Below are positions 35,104-43,599 of a stretch of 64,000 bases of DNA, piece by piece. The notes under the pieces were generated by a model. That model saw nothing but the letters and a program-made list of their open reading frames with translations. It was not told where the DNA came from and did not search any database. Source of the stretch: Desulfoglaeba alkanexedens ALDC (GTDB lineage Bacteria; Desulfobacterota; Syntrophobacteria; Syntrophobacterales; DSM-9756); assembly GCF_005377625.1 (NCBI RefSeq), contig NZ_CP040098.1, positions 1 to 64,000 of the forward strand. Direction: 5' to 3'. Numbering within the stretch: position 1 is the stretch's first letter; the number at the start of each line of letters is the position of its first letter. The position numbers were made by a program, and so were the translations under genes.

Positions 35104-37038
35104 TCAGCAGAGCTCGTCCAGCAGGTTGGCCCAGGCGGCGTGGGATTGTGAGAGCAGGTCCCGGTCCGCACCCGGGCAGACCGAACCCGGAATTTCCGTA
35201 CGCAGCCGGCGGCGCCAATAGACACCGAAAGGAACCCGTTTCCCTTCCAACTCCACCCAGGGAGACCGGCTTTCCATTTCATAGGGAATGGAAAGAAAGG
35301 CGGCTACCTGGGTGCCCGAATAGAGAAACGCCAGATTGTCCTTCCAGGAGGAATCGTAGGGGACAAAAGAGGTGCGCCGCCGCGTGCGAAGGCATTCCTC
35401 CAGGCGCATGGGGTGATGGGTGTCCGTCCAGGGTCTCAAGGCGAACAGCCGATACCGGTGATGGCTCCGAACGATCGCTTCCAAGGCGTCTTCACGTGGC
35501 ACATCACCGCGACCGAAAACGCCCACCCCCTGGACTCGCCGGGCCTCCAGCTTCTCCAGTGCCGCCTTGAGGCTCGGCGAACGTTTCCGGCTGGAATCGT
35601 CCCAGAAGAGAACCACCGGAATGGTGTCGCCTCCATCCAGCCACTCCAAGAGAAGCGACAGGTAGCGGATATCACCGTCTCGCCGTGAAGAAATGAAGAA
35701 CTTGTCGATCCACGGGAGGACCAACTCGTCGATTCGACCGGCATCGAGCCATTCCTGTCCCGTCCGGATCAACGCCCGGAGTCGACGGAAGCCGGCCGCC
35801 CAGCCGGCCCTTCGTTCTTCGGCCCAACGGCACAGGGCATAAGACGACCACGCCTGATGCGGAGCCACCGGGCCGCCCCAGGCGAACCGGGGGTCGTCGG
35901 GCTCGGCCGGCGACCGCCCACCGCTCCGGTACCCTTCCGGTCCACCCTCTCCGCCGCGGCTGAAATCCTTTTCCCATCCACCCACCAGGTCCCTTATCCG
36001 CTCCTGGCTCACGGCAAAGGCGAGCCTCGGACCGACCAGCCTTTCGTACCAGCATTCCCAGAGGGCCTTCACCAGCCCTTCACCGGCGCCTTCATCGGCC
36101 GCAACGCACCCGGTACGCTCGTCCACACGCGCCCGGAATGCCTCCCACGCCGAAGGCGATGGAAACTGCTCCACGAGAGATGGAAAGGCCCACCCGCCCA
36201 TGGCGCCCAATGTTGCGTTGTGGCAGCTCAACACCACCCGGTGTACGGCCCCGCTCACTCCGACGGCCAGCTTGCGCACGGCCTCCAATTCCTGCACCTG
36301 CTTCCGGAAAAGTGCGTCCATGAGAGCAAGCGTGAGCCGTCCGAAGCCGTCCCAGTACACCCGCGTGAAAGGAACGAAGGCCCTCGGCCGGGACCCGCAT
36401 CGAAGATCCGCAGGCGGCAGGAAGACGGGACGCATAACCGTTCGCCACCTGCTCTTTCGGAACCGGTGGATCTTCATTCCGTAACGATCGAAAAACACAG
36501 CGGAAAGATCCCTGAGCGTCGGCTCCTTCCACCCGCGCGACGGCCCGTCGCGGACCAGCCGCCGGACCAGAAGCCTCAGGCTCCGCCGCGCCTCCGGCTT
36601 TCCAGCAAGCGGGCGCCTGGCGCTGAAAAGAGCGGTGAGTGTACCCAGGAACGGACCAAGGGGGTAGGATCGTTCGGTGATCTTCTTCACGTCGACCGGA
36701 GATCGAAAGGAAAGACCTCTTCCCGCCGTAAGCCGCACCATTTCCGGTCCCCGGTCACTTCCGAGAAAGGCCAGCCACTCCAAAAGATGCTCCATGGCGG
36801 CAGGCGGCACACGCCCCTTGTCGGGAAACCGCCACAGAAAGTGGAGGCATTCCCGCTGGTGGCGACATTCGTCGGCTACCGGCGGGTGGAACAACAGACG
36901 CAGAGCGCCTTCCCGTGTGGAAGCCCGGGCGCTTCCGCACAAGGCCAGCAGCCGCCGCCAGTCGCCGGGCTGCAGCGATCCCTGCCGGCGAAGTCTTTCT
37001 TCCAGGACCTCCAACAGGTCCCGCCCGGAATCCATCAT
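35104..37038 (-). CDS. Large protein of unknown function (644 residues)
   Basis: One uninterrupted frame from ATG 37038 (GGGAGCGG upstream); another in-frame start lies up to 25 codons earlier. The protein is Arg- and Trp-rich, apparently cytoplasmic with no signal peptide. The N-terminal ~200 residues look like helical repeats (LLALCGSARASTREGALRLL; LLEWLAFLGSDRGPEMVRL). Middle: VHRVVLSCHNATLGAMGGWA near 290. The C-terminal ~200 residues look like an alpha/beta fold (DIRYLSLLLEWLDGGDTIPV, VVLFWDDSSRKRSPSLKAAL, VQGVGVFGRGDVPREDAL). No motif matched a family I know. It is a lone gene, divergent from feoA, with 260 bases between the starts. Confidence 0.65.
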   Translation of the reverse strand: MMDSGRDLLEVLEERLRRQGSLQPGDWRRLLALCGSARASTREGALRLLFHPPVADECRHQRECLHFLWRFPDKGRVPPAAMEHLLEWLAFLGSDRGPEMVRLTAGRGLSFRSPVDVKKITERSYPLGPFLGTLTALFSARRPLAGKPEARRSLRLLVRRLVRDGPSRGWKEPTLRDLSAVFFDRYGMKIHRFRKSRWRTVMRPVFLPPADLRCGSRPRAFVPFTRVYWDGFGRLTLALMDALFRKQVQELEAVRKLAVGVSGAVHRVVLSCHNATLGAMGGWAFPSLVEQFPSPSAWEAFRARVDERTGCVAADEGAGEGLVKALWECWYERLVGPRLAFAVSQERIRDLVGGWEKDFSRGGEGGPEGYRSGGRSPAEPDDPRFAWGGPVAPHQAWSSYALCRWAEERRAGWAAGFRRLRALIRTGQEWLDAGRIDELVLPWIDKFFISSRRDGDIRYLSLLLEWLDGGDTIPVVLFWDDSSRKRSPSLKAALEKLEARRVQGVGVFGRGDVPREDALEAIVRSHHRYRLFALRPWTDTHHPMRLEECLRTRRRTSFVPYDSSWKDNLAFLYSGTQVAAFLSIPYEMESRSPWVELEGKRVPFGVYWRRRLRTEIPGSVCPGADRDLLSQSHAAWANLLDELC

Positions 37039-37236
37039 GGGACCGCTCCCGTCCCCTTCGAGACCCGATGCCTTGGAACGGATCCCGCCGTTTCTGATCG
37101 TCCCGCCCATCATGACCCATCATTTAATGAATTCCGTCTTCCGATTTCAAGAAATGAGACACCGCCGCGCCGCTCTTTCCGGGTGCGCTGACCTTCGACA
37201 TTGCTTCAGGAGTCCGCCTTTTCCGCCGAAAAGGTG

Positions 37237-37265
37237 TTGACTCGGCCAAAAGTTCGGATTAACTA
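37237..37265 (+). promoter_or_regulatory. Possible promoter for feoA
   Basis: TTGACT (37237-37242), 17 bases, TAACTA (37260-37265), in the divergent gap upstream of the first feoA. A clear Fur box is not seen. Confidence 0.4.
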
Positions 37266-37296
37266 ATCTTTGCATTTCGCGGCCAGGAGGTTGTTT

Positions 37297-37596
37297 ATGT
37301 GGCGATGTTGGAGCGGCAAGGTTATTCCACGGTTTGAAGGAAACGAAAAGGAAGCACCCGGTTTGCTGCCCCTTTCACACGTGGAACCGGGCAGGCGGGT
37401 CAAGGTCAAACGCATCGAAGGCGGAAGAAATCTTTGCGCTCGGATGGCGGCTCTGGGGATTTATCCGGGATCGGAACTGGAACTGTTGTGCGCAGCCTGC
37501 GACGCCCCGTGTATGGTGCGGGTCCATGGCGGCACGTTGAGCCTCGGCGCGGGGGTTTCTCGGAAGATCCTGGTTTCTATAGATCTCGCAGTCTAG
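37297..37596 (+). CDS. feoA: FeoA domain protein (first copy)
   Basis: A 99-residue protein from ATG 37297 with AGGAGG seven bases upstream. An N-terminal extension with Cys and Trp (MWRCWSGKVIPRF) precedes an SH3-like FeoA domain: LSHVEPGRRVKVKRIEGGRN, CARMAALGIYPGSELELL and the final beta strands. An unusual CAACDAPC cluster in the middle could bind iron or an Fe-S centre. FeoA assists FeoB in ferrous iron uptake. It is separated from the next feoA by a family B repeat and a strong terminator, so most transcripts probably stop after this gene. Confidence 0.83.
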   Translation: MWRCWSGKVIPRFEGNEKEAPGLLPLSHVEPGRRVKVKRIEGGRNLCARMAALGIYPGSELELLCAACDAPCMVRVHGGTLSLGAGVSRKILVSIDLAV

Positions 37597-37629
37597 GAGC
37601 ATGTCCGAGAGTCGGTTTCAGGTCTCTTT

Positions 37630-37684
37630 TGCAGGAGCCGCCTTGCCGGCAACTCGAATCGCGGCCAAGGCCGCTCCTACAAAG
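37630..37684. repeat. REP-like repeat, family B
   Basis: GCAGGAGCCGCCTTGCCGGC, AACTCGAATCGCGGCCAAGG and CCGCTCCTACAAAG match the family B unit pair of 33549-33610. It stands directly before the terminator. Confidence 0.8.
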
Positions 37685-37693
37685 GCTTTCTTC

Positions 37694-37716
37694 GCGGCCA
37701 CCGGCCGCTTTTTTTT
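37694..37716 (+). terminator. Rho-independent terminator between the two feoA genes
   Basis: GCGGCC-ACC-GGCCGC stem (37694-37708) followed by eight T residues. It seems to be built on the end of the family B repeat. It would end or attenuate the first feoA transcript ahead of feoA2-feoB. Confidence 0.8.
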
Positions 37717-37830
37717 CGGTGTCTTAAGTTAGCGGAAGCTAACTCAAACCTCAACAGGGCGGACCCGCCGTGACGCCCTGGAATCGTTCCGTTTCCGATG
37801 CATCGGTTGAAAGGAGGCGTTCAGCAGATC

Positions 37831-38070
37831 ATGCCCACCGTAATGCTGCGACACATGCTTTCGGGTCAGCGCGGCGTTGTTTCCAAGGTCATCGCCAACG
37901 GTGAACTGGGGCGGCGTATCCGCGACATGGGCCTGGTTCCCGGAACACCGATCATGATCCAAGGACGAGCCCCATTGAAGGATCCCGTGGCGGTTCGCGT
38001 CCGGAATTTCACGCTGACGCTTCGAAACAACGAGGCGGATTTCATTCACGTGGAGGTTGAAGATCACTGA
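37831..38070 (+). CDS. feoA: FeoA protein (second copy)
   Basis: A 79-residue FeoA of normal size from ATG 37831: MLRHMLSGQRGVVSKVIANG, LGRRIRDMGLVPGTPIMI, and PVAVRVRNFTLTLRNNEADF. AAAGGAGG is 15 bases upstream, somewhat far, so an alternative start in that interval is possible. Its TGA shares one base with the feoB ATG, so the two are coupled. It acts with FeoB in ferrous iron import. Between the terminator and this gene lies about 110 bases that may carry a separate promoter. Confidence 0.87.
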   Translation: MPTVMLRHMLSGQRGVVSKVIANGELGRRIRDMGLVPGTPIMIQGRAPLKDPVAVRVRNFTLTLRNNEADFIHVEVEDH

Positions 38071-40310
38071 TGGGCCCGATCAACCGATCCGAAATCCTCA
38101 TCGCCCTTGCGGGGAATCCCAACAGTGGGAAGTCGACCCTGTTCAACGCCATCACCGGAGCCCGCCAGCACGTGGGCAATTACCCGGGAATCACCGTAGA
38201 GAAGAAAGAAGGGTTCTACGACTTCAACGGCCGCTCGCTTCGGCTCGTGGACCTTCCCGGGACCTATTCCCTCACCGCCTATTCCCTGGAAGAACGGGTC
38301 GCCCGCGAACTTCTGGCCAACGAACGGCCGGCGGCGGTCATCAACGTCGTGGATGCGTCCAACCTCGAGCGCAACCTCTACCTCACCGTTCAGATACTCG
38401 AAATGGGGATCCCCGTCATCGTGGCGCTCAACATGGTGGACGTGGCCAAGGGGCGCGGCATCGAAATCGATGCGCAGCTGTTGGCTGAACGCCTCGGTTT
38501 TCCGGTGGTACCCACAGTCGCCAGAAGAGGAGAAGGCAAGACCGAGTTGATGGAAAAGGTGCTGGCCTTCGCCGATGAGAACCAGCGGCGGGAACCGCTA
38601 AGGCTGTATTACGGGCCGGACATCGATCCCGTCCTGGACGACATGGAACGGGAGATCGCCGCTTCCGGTTTCCTCACCGAGGTCTATCCTCCCCGCTGGA
38701 CGGCGCTCAAGTACCTGGAAGCCGACGAACAGATCCTAGACGCGGGAAACGCAGCCGATCCCGAAGTCTCGCGAAGGCTCCTGGAAAAGGCACACCGGGT
38801 GACCGAACACATCAAGGCCACCCTGGACAGCTACCCGGAAGCGATCATCGCCGACCACCGCTACGGCTTCATCACGGCTCTGCTCAAGGGCGGCGTGGTC
38901 CGGAAGAGCCCGCGAGCGGACCGCCTCTATCTTTCGGACCAGATCGACAAGGTCCTCACCAATCGCTTTTTCGGCCCGTTGGTGATGGTGCTCATCCTGT
39001 ACGCCGTCTACCAGTTCACCTTCCGCTACAGCGAAATCCCGGTAAACCTTCTGGAAAAGGTCTTTTCGGCTCTCGGCGACTGGTGCCTGGCCACGCTCCC
39101 GGAAGGCCCCCTGCGGTCGCTTCTCGTTTCCGGAATCATCGACGGCGTGGGCGGGGTGCTCGGATTCGTGCCGCTCATCGTCTTCATGTTCTTCGCCATC
39201 GCGTTTCTCGAAGACACCGGCTACCTGGCCCGCTGCGCCTACATGCTGGACCGGATCTTCCGCATCTTCGGCCTCCATGGCAACTCTTTCATGGCCTATA
39301 TCATTTCGGGAGGCATCGCCGGAGGGTGCGCCGTGCCGGGAGTGATGGCCACGCGCACGCTCAGGAGTTCCCGAGAACGGCTGGCGACCCTGCTCACCGT
39401 GCCCTTCATGAACTGCGGCGCCAAGCTGCCGGTGTTCGCCTTGCTCATCGCGAGCTTCTTCAGCGAACACCGAGCCCAGATGATGTTTCTCCTCACGATC
39501 CTTTCCTGGTCTATGGCGCTGTTTCTGGCCAAGCTGATCCGCGTGACGCTGCTGAAGGGTCCGAGCACCCCCTTCCTGCTCGAACTCCCCCCATACCGCC
39601 TCCCCACCTTCAAGGGACTGCTCATCCATACCTGGGAACGGACATGGCAATACATCCAGAAGGCCGGGAGCGTCATCCTCGCCATCAGCATCCTGCTATG
39701 GGCGCTCATGACCTACCCCGGGCTCCCGGAAGAGCGGCGGGAGGCTTTCCAGGCGGAACGGCTGGCCGTGGTGGAGGCGCTGCCTTCCCCGTATCGGGAA
39801 GCGGCGGCTTCAGGGGAGCCGCCGGATGCCGGAGCGCCTCCAGCCGTTCGAGCCGCCTGGGAACGGTTGAGGGCCTTGGACGCCGGCGAGTCTCGGGACG
39901 CGCTGATGTATTCCTTTGCCGGCCGCATGGGCCGGAGCCTCGAAGCCTTAACCCGCTGGTGCGGCTTCGACTGGCGGACCAACGTGGCCCTGGTGGGAGG
40001 ATTCGCCGCCAAGGAGGTCATCATTTCAACCCTTGGGACGGCCTACTCCCTGGGCGAAACGGATTCCGAAGAAAGCCTTTCCCTGAGCCGGCGGCTGCAA
40101 AAAGATCCGCAATGGAACCCGCTGGTGGCCCTCACGGCCATGGTTTTCATCATGCTGTATTCGCCCTGCTTTGTCACCGTCACCTGCATCGTGAAGGAGT
40201 CCGGAACCTGGAAATGGGGGCTCTTTTCCATGGTGTTCAGCACGACCATCGCCTTCATCCTGGCCGTTCTCTTGTACCAGATAGGAAGGGCTCTAGGGTT
40301 CGGCGCGTAA
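38070..40310 (+). CDS. feoB: Ferrous iron transporter FeoB
   Basis: A 746-residue inner-membrane Fe(II) transporter. The N-terminal G domain has G1 GNPNSGKST (~15), G2 NYPGITVEKKEG, G3 DLPGTYSL (~65), and G4 NMVD (~125). Helical GDI-like region follows to ~275. The membrane part has Gate motifs GVLGFVPLIVFMFFAIAFLE with the GxCAVPG site (SGGIAGGCAVPGVMATRTL), MNCGAKLPVFALL and a second Gate copy with AAKEVIISTLGTAYSLGE and YSPCFVTVTCIVKE. The conserved cysteines in these gates are present. Length is usual. It is followed after 13 bases by the small Cys-rich protein gene. Confidence 0.96.
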   Translation: MGPINRSEILIALAGNPNSGKSTLFNAITGARQHVGNYPGITVEKKEGFYDFNGRSLRLVDLPGTYSLTAYSLEERVARELLANERPAAVINVVDASNLERNLYLTVQILEMGIPVIVALNMVDVAKGRGIEIDAQLLAERLGFPVVPTVARRGEGKTELMEKVLAFADENQRREPLRLYYGPDIDPVLDDMEREIAASGFLTEVYPPRWTALKYLEADEQILDAGNAADPEVSRRLLEKAHRVTEHIKATLDSYPEAIIADHRYGFITALLKGGVVRKSPRADRLYLSDQIDKVLTNRFFGPLVMVLILYAVYQFTFRYSEIPVNLLEKVFSALGDWCLATLPEGPLRSLLVSGIIDGVGGVLGFVPLIVFMFFAIAFLEDTGYLARCAYMLDRIFRIFGLHGNSFMAYIISGGIAGGCAVPGVMATRTLRSSRERLATLLTVPFMNCGAKLPVFALLIASFFSEHRAQMMFLLTILSWSMALFLAKLIRVTLLKGPSTPFLLELPPYRLPTFKGLLIHTWERTWQYIQKAGSVILAISILLWALMTYPGLPEERREAFQAERLAVVEALPSPYREAAASGEPPDAGAPPAVRAAWERLRALDAGESRDALMYSFAGRMGRSLEALTRWCGFDWRTNVALVGGFAAKEVIISTLGTAYSLGETDSEESLSLSRRLQKDPQWNPLVALTAMVFIMLYSPCFVTVTCIVKESGTWKWGLFSMVFSTTIAFILAVLLYQIGRALGFGA

Positions 40311-40323
40311 AGGATTGCATCCC

Positions 40324-40536
40324 ATGTGGCAGGAAGTCGTCATAGGCGTGTTGGTGGTGGCCACGGCCGGGTACGTGGCCCGCCATTTTTTAAGGATTTT
40401 CCGGGCGCAGACGCCTCACTGCCCAGGATGTGCGGGGTGTTCCGGGGGCGCGGCGGAACGCTGCGATCCTTACGGAAAGTCGGGGGCGGAAGGTTGCGCG
40501 TGTGAGAACGGTTCCCGTTCCCCTTCTTCCAGATAA
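40324..40536 (+). CDS. FeoB-associated Cys-rich membrane protein
   Basis: A 70-residue protein from ATG 40324: one N-terminal membrane helix (WQEVVIGVLVVATAGYVARH) followed by a cysteine-rich tail (HCPGCAGCSG, AERCDP, GCACENG). This is the PF12669 type commonly found right after feoB in anaerobes; it may hand over or sense iron. Its last 67 bases overlap the 3' end of the convergent trmI gene. Confidence 0.83.
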   Translation: MWQEVVIGVLVVATAGYVARHFLRIFRAQTPHCPGCAGCSGGAAERCDPYGKSGAEGCACENGSRSPSSR

Positions 40537-41342
40537 TTCTCGAGCCGTGGAAAGTCTTCGGCGCCGTTTTGCCGGAACACTTTCTTGGCCACGGTAATGA
40601 AGCCGGTGTGGGCTACCATACGGTCTTCGGGGCGCGCCCGCCGTTCGTCGACCTTCCAGTCGCGCTTTAGGAGTTCGAAGGTATTGATGTTGGCGAACCC
40701 GTTCAGGCGCAGTTCCCGGTAGGTCAACTGCACCTGCCCCACGTTGGGGCTGAGGGACACGAGGAGCCCTCCGGTCTTGATGAAGGCGCTGACGGGAGCC
40801 ACCGCCTGCCAGGGTTCGGGAAGATCGAGAATGACGCGATCCGCCTGCACCTTCAGATGGACGGTTTCGATGTCCCCGACGATGAGGTCGTGCCAGGCGG
40901 GGGAGCATCCAAAGAACCTGGTGATGTTCCTGGAGGCCAGCCGGGCGAATTCGATGCGTCTTTCCACGGAAATGAGCCGACCTTCGGTTCCCACGGCGCG
41001 GATCAGGGCCAGGGCCAGGGCTCCCGAACCGATGCCGGACTCCAGCACCGTTACGCCGGGCCGGATGTCCCCGTAGACGAGGATGGCTCCGATGTCTTTG
41101 GGATAGATGATTTGAGTCTGCCGTTTCAGTTTGAAGATGAAGTCGGCGAGAGACGGGCGATAAAGAAACAGCTTGGCGCCCTTGGATGTTTCCAGCCATT
41201 CTCCTTCTTCCCGGCCGATGACGTCTTTGAGATGGACGGTTCCAAGGTGTGCGCTGAAAGGCGCATCGGTCACCCGGACCATCCAGGACTTTCCCTTCTG
41301 GGACGTGAGAAGCACCCATTCGCCGGGCACAAATCCGCTCAT
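40470..41342 (-). CDS. trmI: tRNA (adenine-N1)-methyltransferase TrmI
   Basis: A 290-residue SAM-dependent enzyme making m1A58 in the T-loop of tRNA. N-terminal beta domain (VPGEWVLLTSQKGKSWMV), the linker FKLKRQTQIIYPKDIGAIL, motif I VLESGIGSGALALALIRAVG (~100), DRVILDLPEPWQAV (~175) and the C-terminal dimer segment RRARPEDRMVAHTGFITVAK are all present. The end is a longer acidic tail (ENYLEEGEREPFSHAQPSAP) lying opposite the Cys-rich protein gene. Thermostable tRNAs often depend on this modification, but it is also common in mesophiles. Confidence 0.93.
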   Translation of the reverse strand: MSGFVPGEWVLLTSQKGKSWMVRVTDAPFSAHLGTVHLKDVIGREEGEWLETSKGAKLFLYRPSLADFIFKLKRQTQIIYPKDIGAILVYGDIRPGVTVLESGIGSGALALALIRAVGTEGRLISVERRIEFARLASRNITRFFGCSPAWHDLIVGDIETVHLKVQADRVILDLPEPWQAVAPVSAFIKTGGLLVSLSPNVGQVQLTYRELRLNGFANINTFELLKRDWKVDERRARPEDRMVAHTGFITVAKKVFRQNGAEDFPRLENYLEEGEREPFSHAQPSAPDFP

Positions 41343-41444
41343 TGAGCCTCCAAGTCCGGATCGGGCCGGCCGCGGGGAACCGGCGGCGACTTCTTGGCGA
41401 TCCGGTCCGACTTTTAATTCTTCAATGGAAAACGGTCCCCGCTC

Positions 41445-41942
41445 TCAGCGGACCGCCTTGAAATCTTCCGCCGGGTTGGCGCAGTTGGGACAGGCTTCGG
41501 GAAGGACGGCGTCTTCCACCCAGCCGCAATGGCGGCAAACGTAATAGGTGGTCGTCCGGTCAGCCACCATATGACCCAGGGCGTGCTTGTAGAGTTTGGC
41601 GTGGCGTTCTTCGGCGTTTCGAGCCCAGGTCAGGTGCCGCACAGCCGCTTCGTCTTCCGCAGCCCATGCCGCCTTGAGCAGTTCCGGATAGGCCACCTCG
41701 TTCACGAACGACTCCTGTTCGAAGGCGTACCGAAGGTTTTCCTCCGTGGTTGCAATCACTTCGATCAGCTTCGAATGGTTTCGTGCATGCACGGCTTCGG
41801 CTTCCGAAATAGCCCTGAAAAGAGCCGCGATCTGAGGGTAGCCTTCTTCTTCCGCTCTTTCGGCGAAAGCCTGCAGCCGGAAGAAGGCCCGTGCTTCGCC
41901 CGTGAAGGCGGCCATCAGCAGTTCTTTTCGTTTTTCGTTCAT
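41445..41942 (-). CDS. Rubrerythrin-family protein
   Basis: A 165-residue diiron protein. The ferritin-like part has the first E-x2 ligands in AFTGEARAFFRLQAFAERAE and ISEAEAVHARNH, and the second pair in AWAAEDEAAVRHL and ARNAEERHAKLY. The C-terminal rubredoxin-like knuckle is VCRHCGWV plus CPNCANPAEDF. It removes peroxide with electrons from NADH-linked donors in anaerobes. The ATG at 41942 follows AGGAGGTG. It is a second rubrerythrin, unlike the perR-linked one at 57711 in length and spacing. Confidence 0.9.
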   Translation of the reverse strand: MNEKRKELLMAAFTGEARAFFRLQAFAERAEEEGYPQIAALFRAISEAEAVHARNHSKLIEVIATTEENLRYAFEQESFVNEVAYPELLKAAWAAEDEAAVRHLTWARNAEERHAKLYKHALGHMVADRTTTYYVCRHCGWVEDAVLPEACPNCANPAEDFKAVR

Positions 41943-41990
41943 AACACCTCCTGAAACAGCTCAGGGTCGCCTCGATGCACCCCTCGGCCC

Positions 41991-43007
41991 TCAGCGGCGC
42001 TGAAACATCAACAGCGTATGCCGCCACCGGGTTCCCGAAAGGTAACGGGAGCGGATCTCCAGGGGAACCATGGAACCGGAAAACCCCGCTTCTTCCAAGA
42101 TCTTGAATTCTGAAAGCCGTTCCCGAAAAGCGGCTGTCCCGCAGCCCTGAAAGGCATAGAAGCCAGCCGTCCCGCCCGGGGTGACGGTCCGGGCCAAAAG
42201 GCGAGTCAATGCGACCAGGAACGCTTCGTAGCCGCCTTCATCGCCCGACGCCGCAAAATCGGCTCGAACGTATTCCAGAACATTGGAACCATACACCAGG
42301 TCGAACTCTCCAGTGCCTCCCGCAAGGAATGCTTCCAGGGAACAGGGAAAAAGCGGGTACGGGCGGGCGCTTCGTTTCCAGCGCTCGAACTCTTCCCTGT
42401 CGGCCAGAAGGGGCATCCGATCCGGGCACAACAGGTCCGTCGGGCGAAGGAGCGACGAAAAGGGGCTGGCTTCCGGGTGGAACCGCGCCTCCCAGTACGC
42501 GCGAGCCGAAGCTGAAACGAGAGGTTTCAGCCGGTCCCAGACGAGGGCTTCGAGGTTCCGGTCGACATCGGATGGAACGCCCAGGTCGCGAAGGAAACCG
42601 ACCGCCCTTCTTTCCCCGCCCAGGAAGAACCGGAGAAACTCCTCCCATCGGCAGGTCTTGAGGGCCGCCCGCTTGAGTTCGTTCACATGGCAGGCGGTAT
42701 GGGCCACATCCACGGCCGCGAGGCGCGCCGCACCGCGCGATAGGAAAAAGAGGGGCACATCACCGCTTCCGGCGATGCACAAGACCGACCTTCCGGCGAT
42801 CCGGAAGGTGTCCGGAGCCACCCAGGGATATTCGGTAGCCCAGAGATAGGGCGCGGCATCCGGGTTAAACGTACGGTCGGCGGGTCCGTTCAAAGGATCG
42901 GGCGGTCGCCCTGCCAAGCGCCGGTGACGTTCTTCCTGCCTCCGAGCGGCATCCCGCCAGTCGTCGGGCCCGCTTTTTGCCGCCGTTCGGGCTGAAGGTC
43001 CGCGCAA
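41991..43007 (-). CDS. DUF3419 (BtaA-like) family protein
   Basis: A 338-residue protein if it starts at TTG 43007 (GGAG eight bases upstream); no ATG is available and a later TTG at 42893 is also possible. The core VLCIAGSGDVPLFFLSRGAA, then AVDVAHTACHVNELKRAALK and EEFLRFFLG, matches DUF3419, a methyltransferase-fold group that includes BtaA, which transfers the aminocarboxypropyl group of SAM to diacylglycerol in betaine-lipid synthesis. EFDLVYGSNVLEYV and LARTVTPGG complete the fold. No BtaB-type N-methylase is adjacent, so betaine-lipid synthesis is not established. A small conserved-looking gene precedes it. Confidence 0.65.
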   Translation of the reverse strand: MRGPSARTAAKSGPDDWRDAARRQEERHRRLAGRPPDPLNGPADRTFNPDAAPYLWATEYPWVAPDTFRIAGRSVLCIAGSGDVPLFFLSRGAARLAAVDVAHTACHVNELKRAALKTCRWEEFLRFFLGGERRAVGFLRDLGVPSDVDRNLEALVWDRLKPLVSASARAYWEARFHPEASPFSSLLRPTDLLCPDRMPLLADREEFERWKRSARPYPLFPCSLEAFLAGGTGEFDLVYGSNVLEYVRADFAASGDEGGYEAFLVALTRLLARTVTPGGTAGFYAFQGCGTAAFRERLSEFKILEEAGFSGSMVPLEIRSRYLSGTRWRHTLLMFQRR

Positions 43008-43045
43008 ATCGCTTCTCCGAGCTCCCGTCCCTTTCCAGGCGTGGA

Positions 43046-43378
43046 TCAGAGCTTGATCTGAAGCACGTCCAAGAGGTCGTCGGCATAGTTGATGATATAG
43101 TCCCGCTGCGCCTTGGTGGCGTACCCGATGCATTGACACCGCAGCGTCTGCGCGCTCCGGATCAACCACTCGAAACCGACCTGCCGGCGGTTCAGGTTCA
43201 CCGCAAAGTAGAACGGGCGGCACCCGGCATGTTCCCGCTGCCGCTCGCTGTAGAGCTCCTCGGGGATTTCGACCCGGTAAACCCCTTCCATGGCCGTACC
43301 GTCCGTATTCGCGTCAAGGTAATCTCGGATCCGTTCGTAATCAGATTCGCGGAGCTGATCGATAACATACTGCTTCAT
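43046..43378 (-). CDS. Conserved-looking small protein of unknown function
   Basis: A 110-residue soluble protein, MKQYVIDQLRESDYERIRDY at the start, with VYRVEIPEELYSERQREHAG, PFYFAVNLNRRQVGFEWLIR and a tail DYIINYADDLLDVLQIKL. Balanced composition, a GGAG upstream of ATG 43378 and no repeats suggest a real gene. No family can be named. It lies 38 bases before the DUF3419 start, same direction, so the pair may be co-transcribed. Confidence 0.6.
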   Translation of the reverse strand: MKQYVIDQLRESDYERIRDYLDANTDGTAMEGVYRVEIPEELYSERQREHAGCRPFYFAVNLNRRQVGFEWLIRSAQTLRCQCIGYATKAQRDYIINYADDLLDVLQIKL

Positions 43379-43394
43379 CGTGTGCTCACTCCTC

Positions 43395-43535
43395 CAAAGA
43401 CCCCTATCGCGGCTTGTCGGCGACCCCTATCGCGGCCAAGGCCGTTCCTACAAAGATCTCCATCGCGGCCAAAGCCGCTCCACCAAAGATCGCTTTCGCG
43501 ACCTATTTATTTTTGTAGGAGCCGGCTTGCCGGCG
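43395..43535. repeat. REP-like repeat cluster, family B
   Basis: Degenerate CTATCGCGGCCAAGGCCG and CCATCGCGGCCAAAGCCGC units at about 30-base spacing, then TTTTTGTAGGAGCCGGCTTG and CCGGCGATCAAGG. It is the start of a 300-base repeat-only gap. Confidence 0.8.
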
Positions 43536-43599
43536 ATCAAGGTCAACGCGGCATTGCCTGTTTTACTGGTCGCGGGCAAGCCCGCTCCTACCGATAGCA
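43536..43599. repeat. Repeat family C, copy 1
   Basis: AAGGTCAACGCGGCATTGCC, TGTTTTACTGGTCGCGGGCA and AGCCCGCTCCTACCGATA recur at 53900-53965 with few changes. The inner GCGGGCAAGCCCGC is a hairpin related to family B. Confidence 0.8.
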
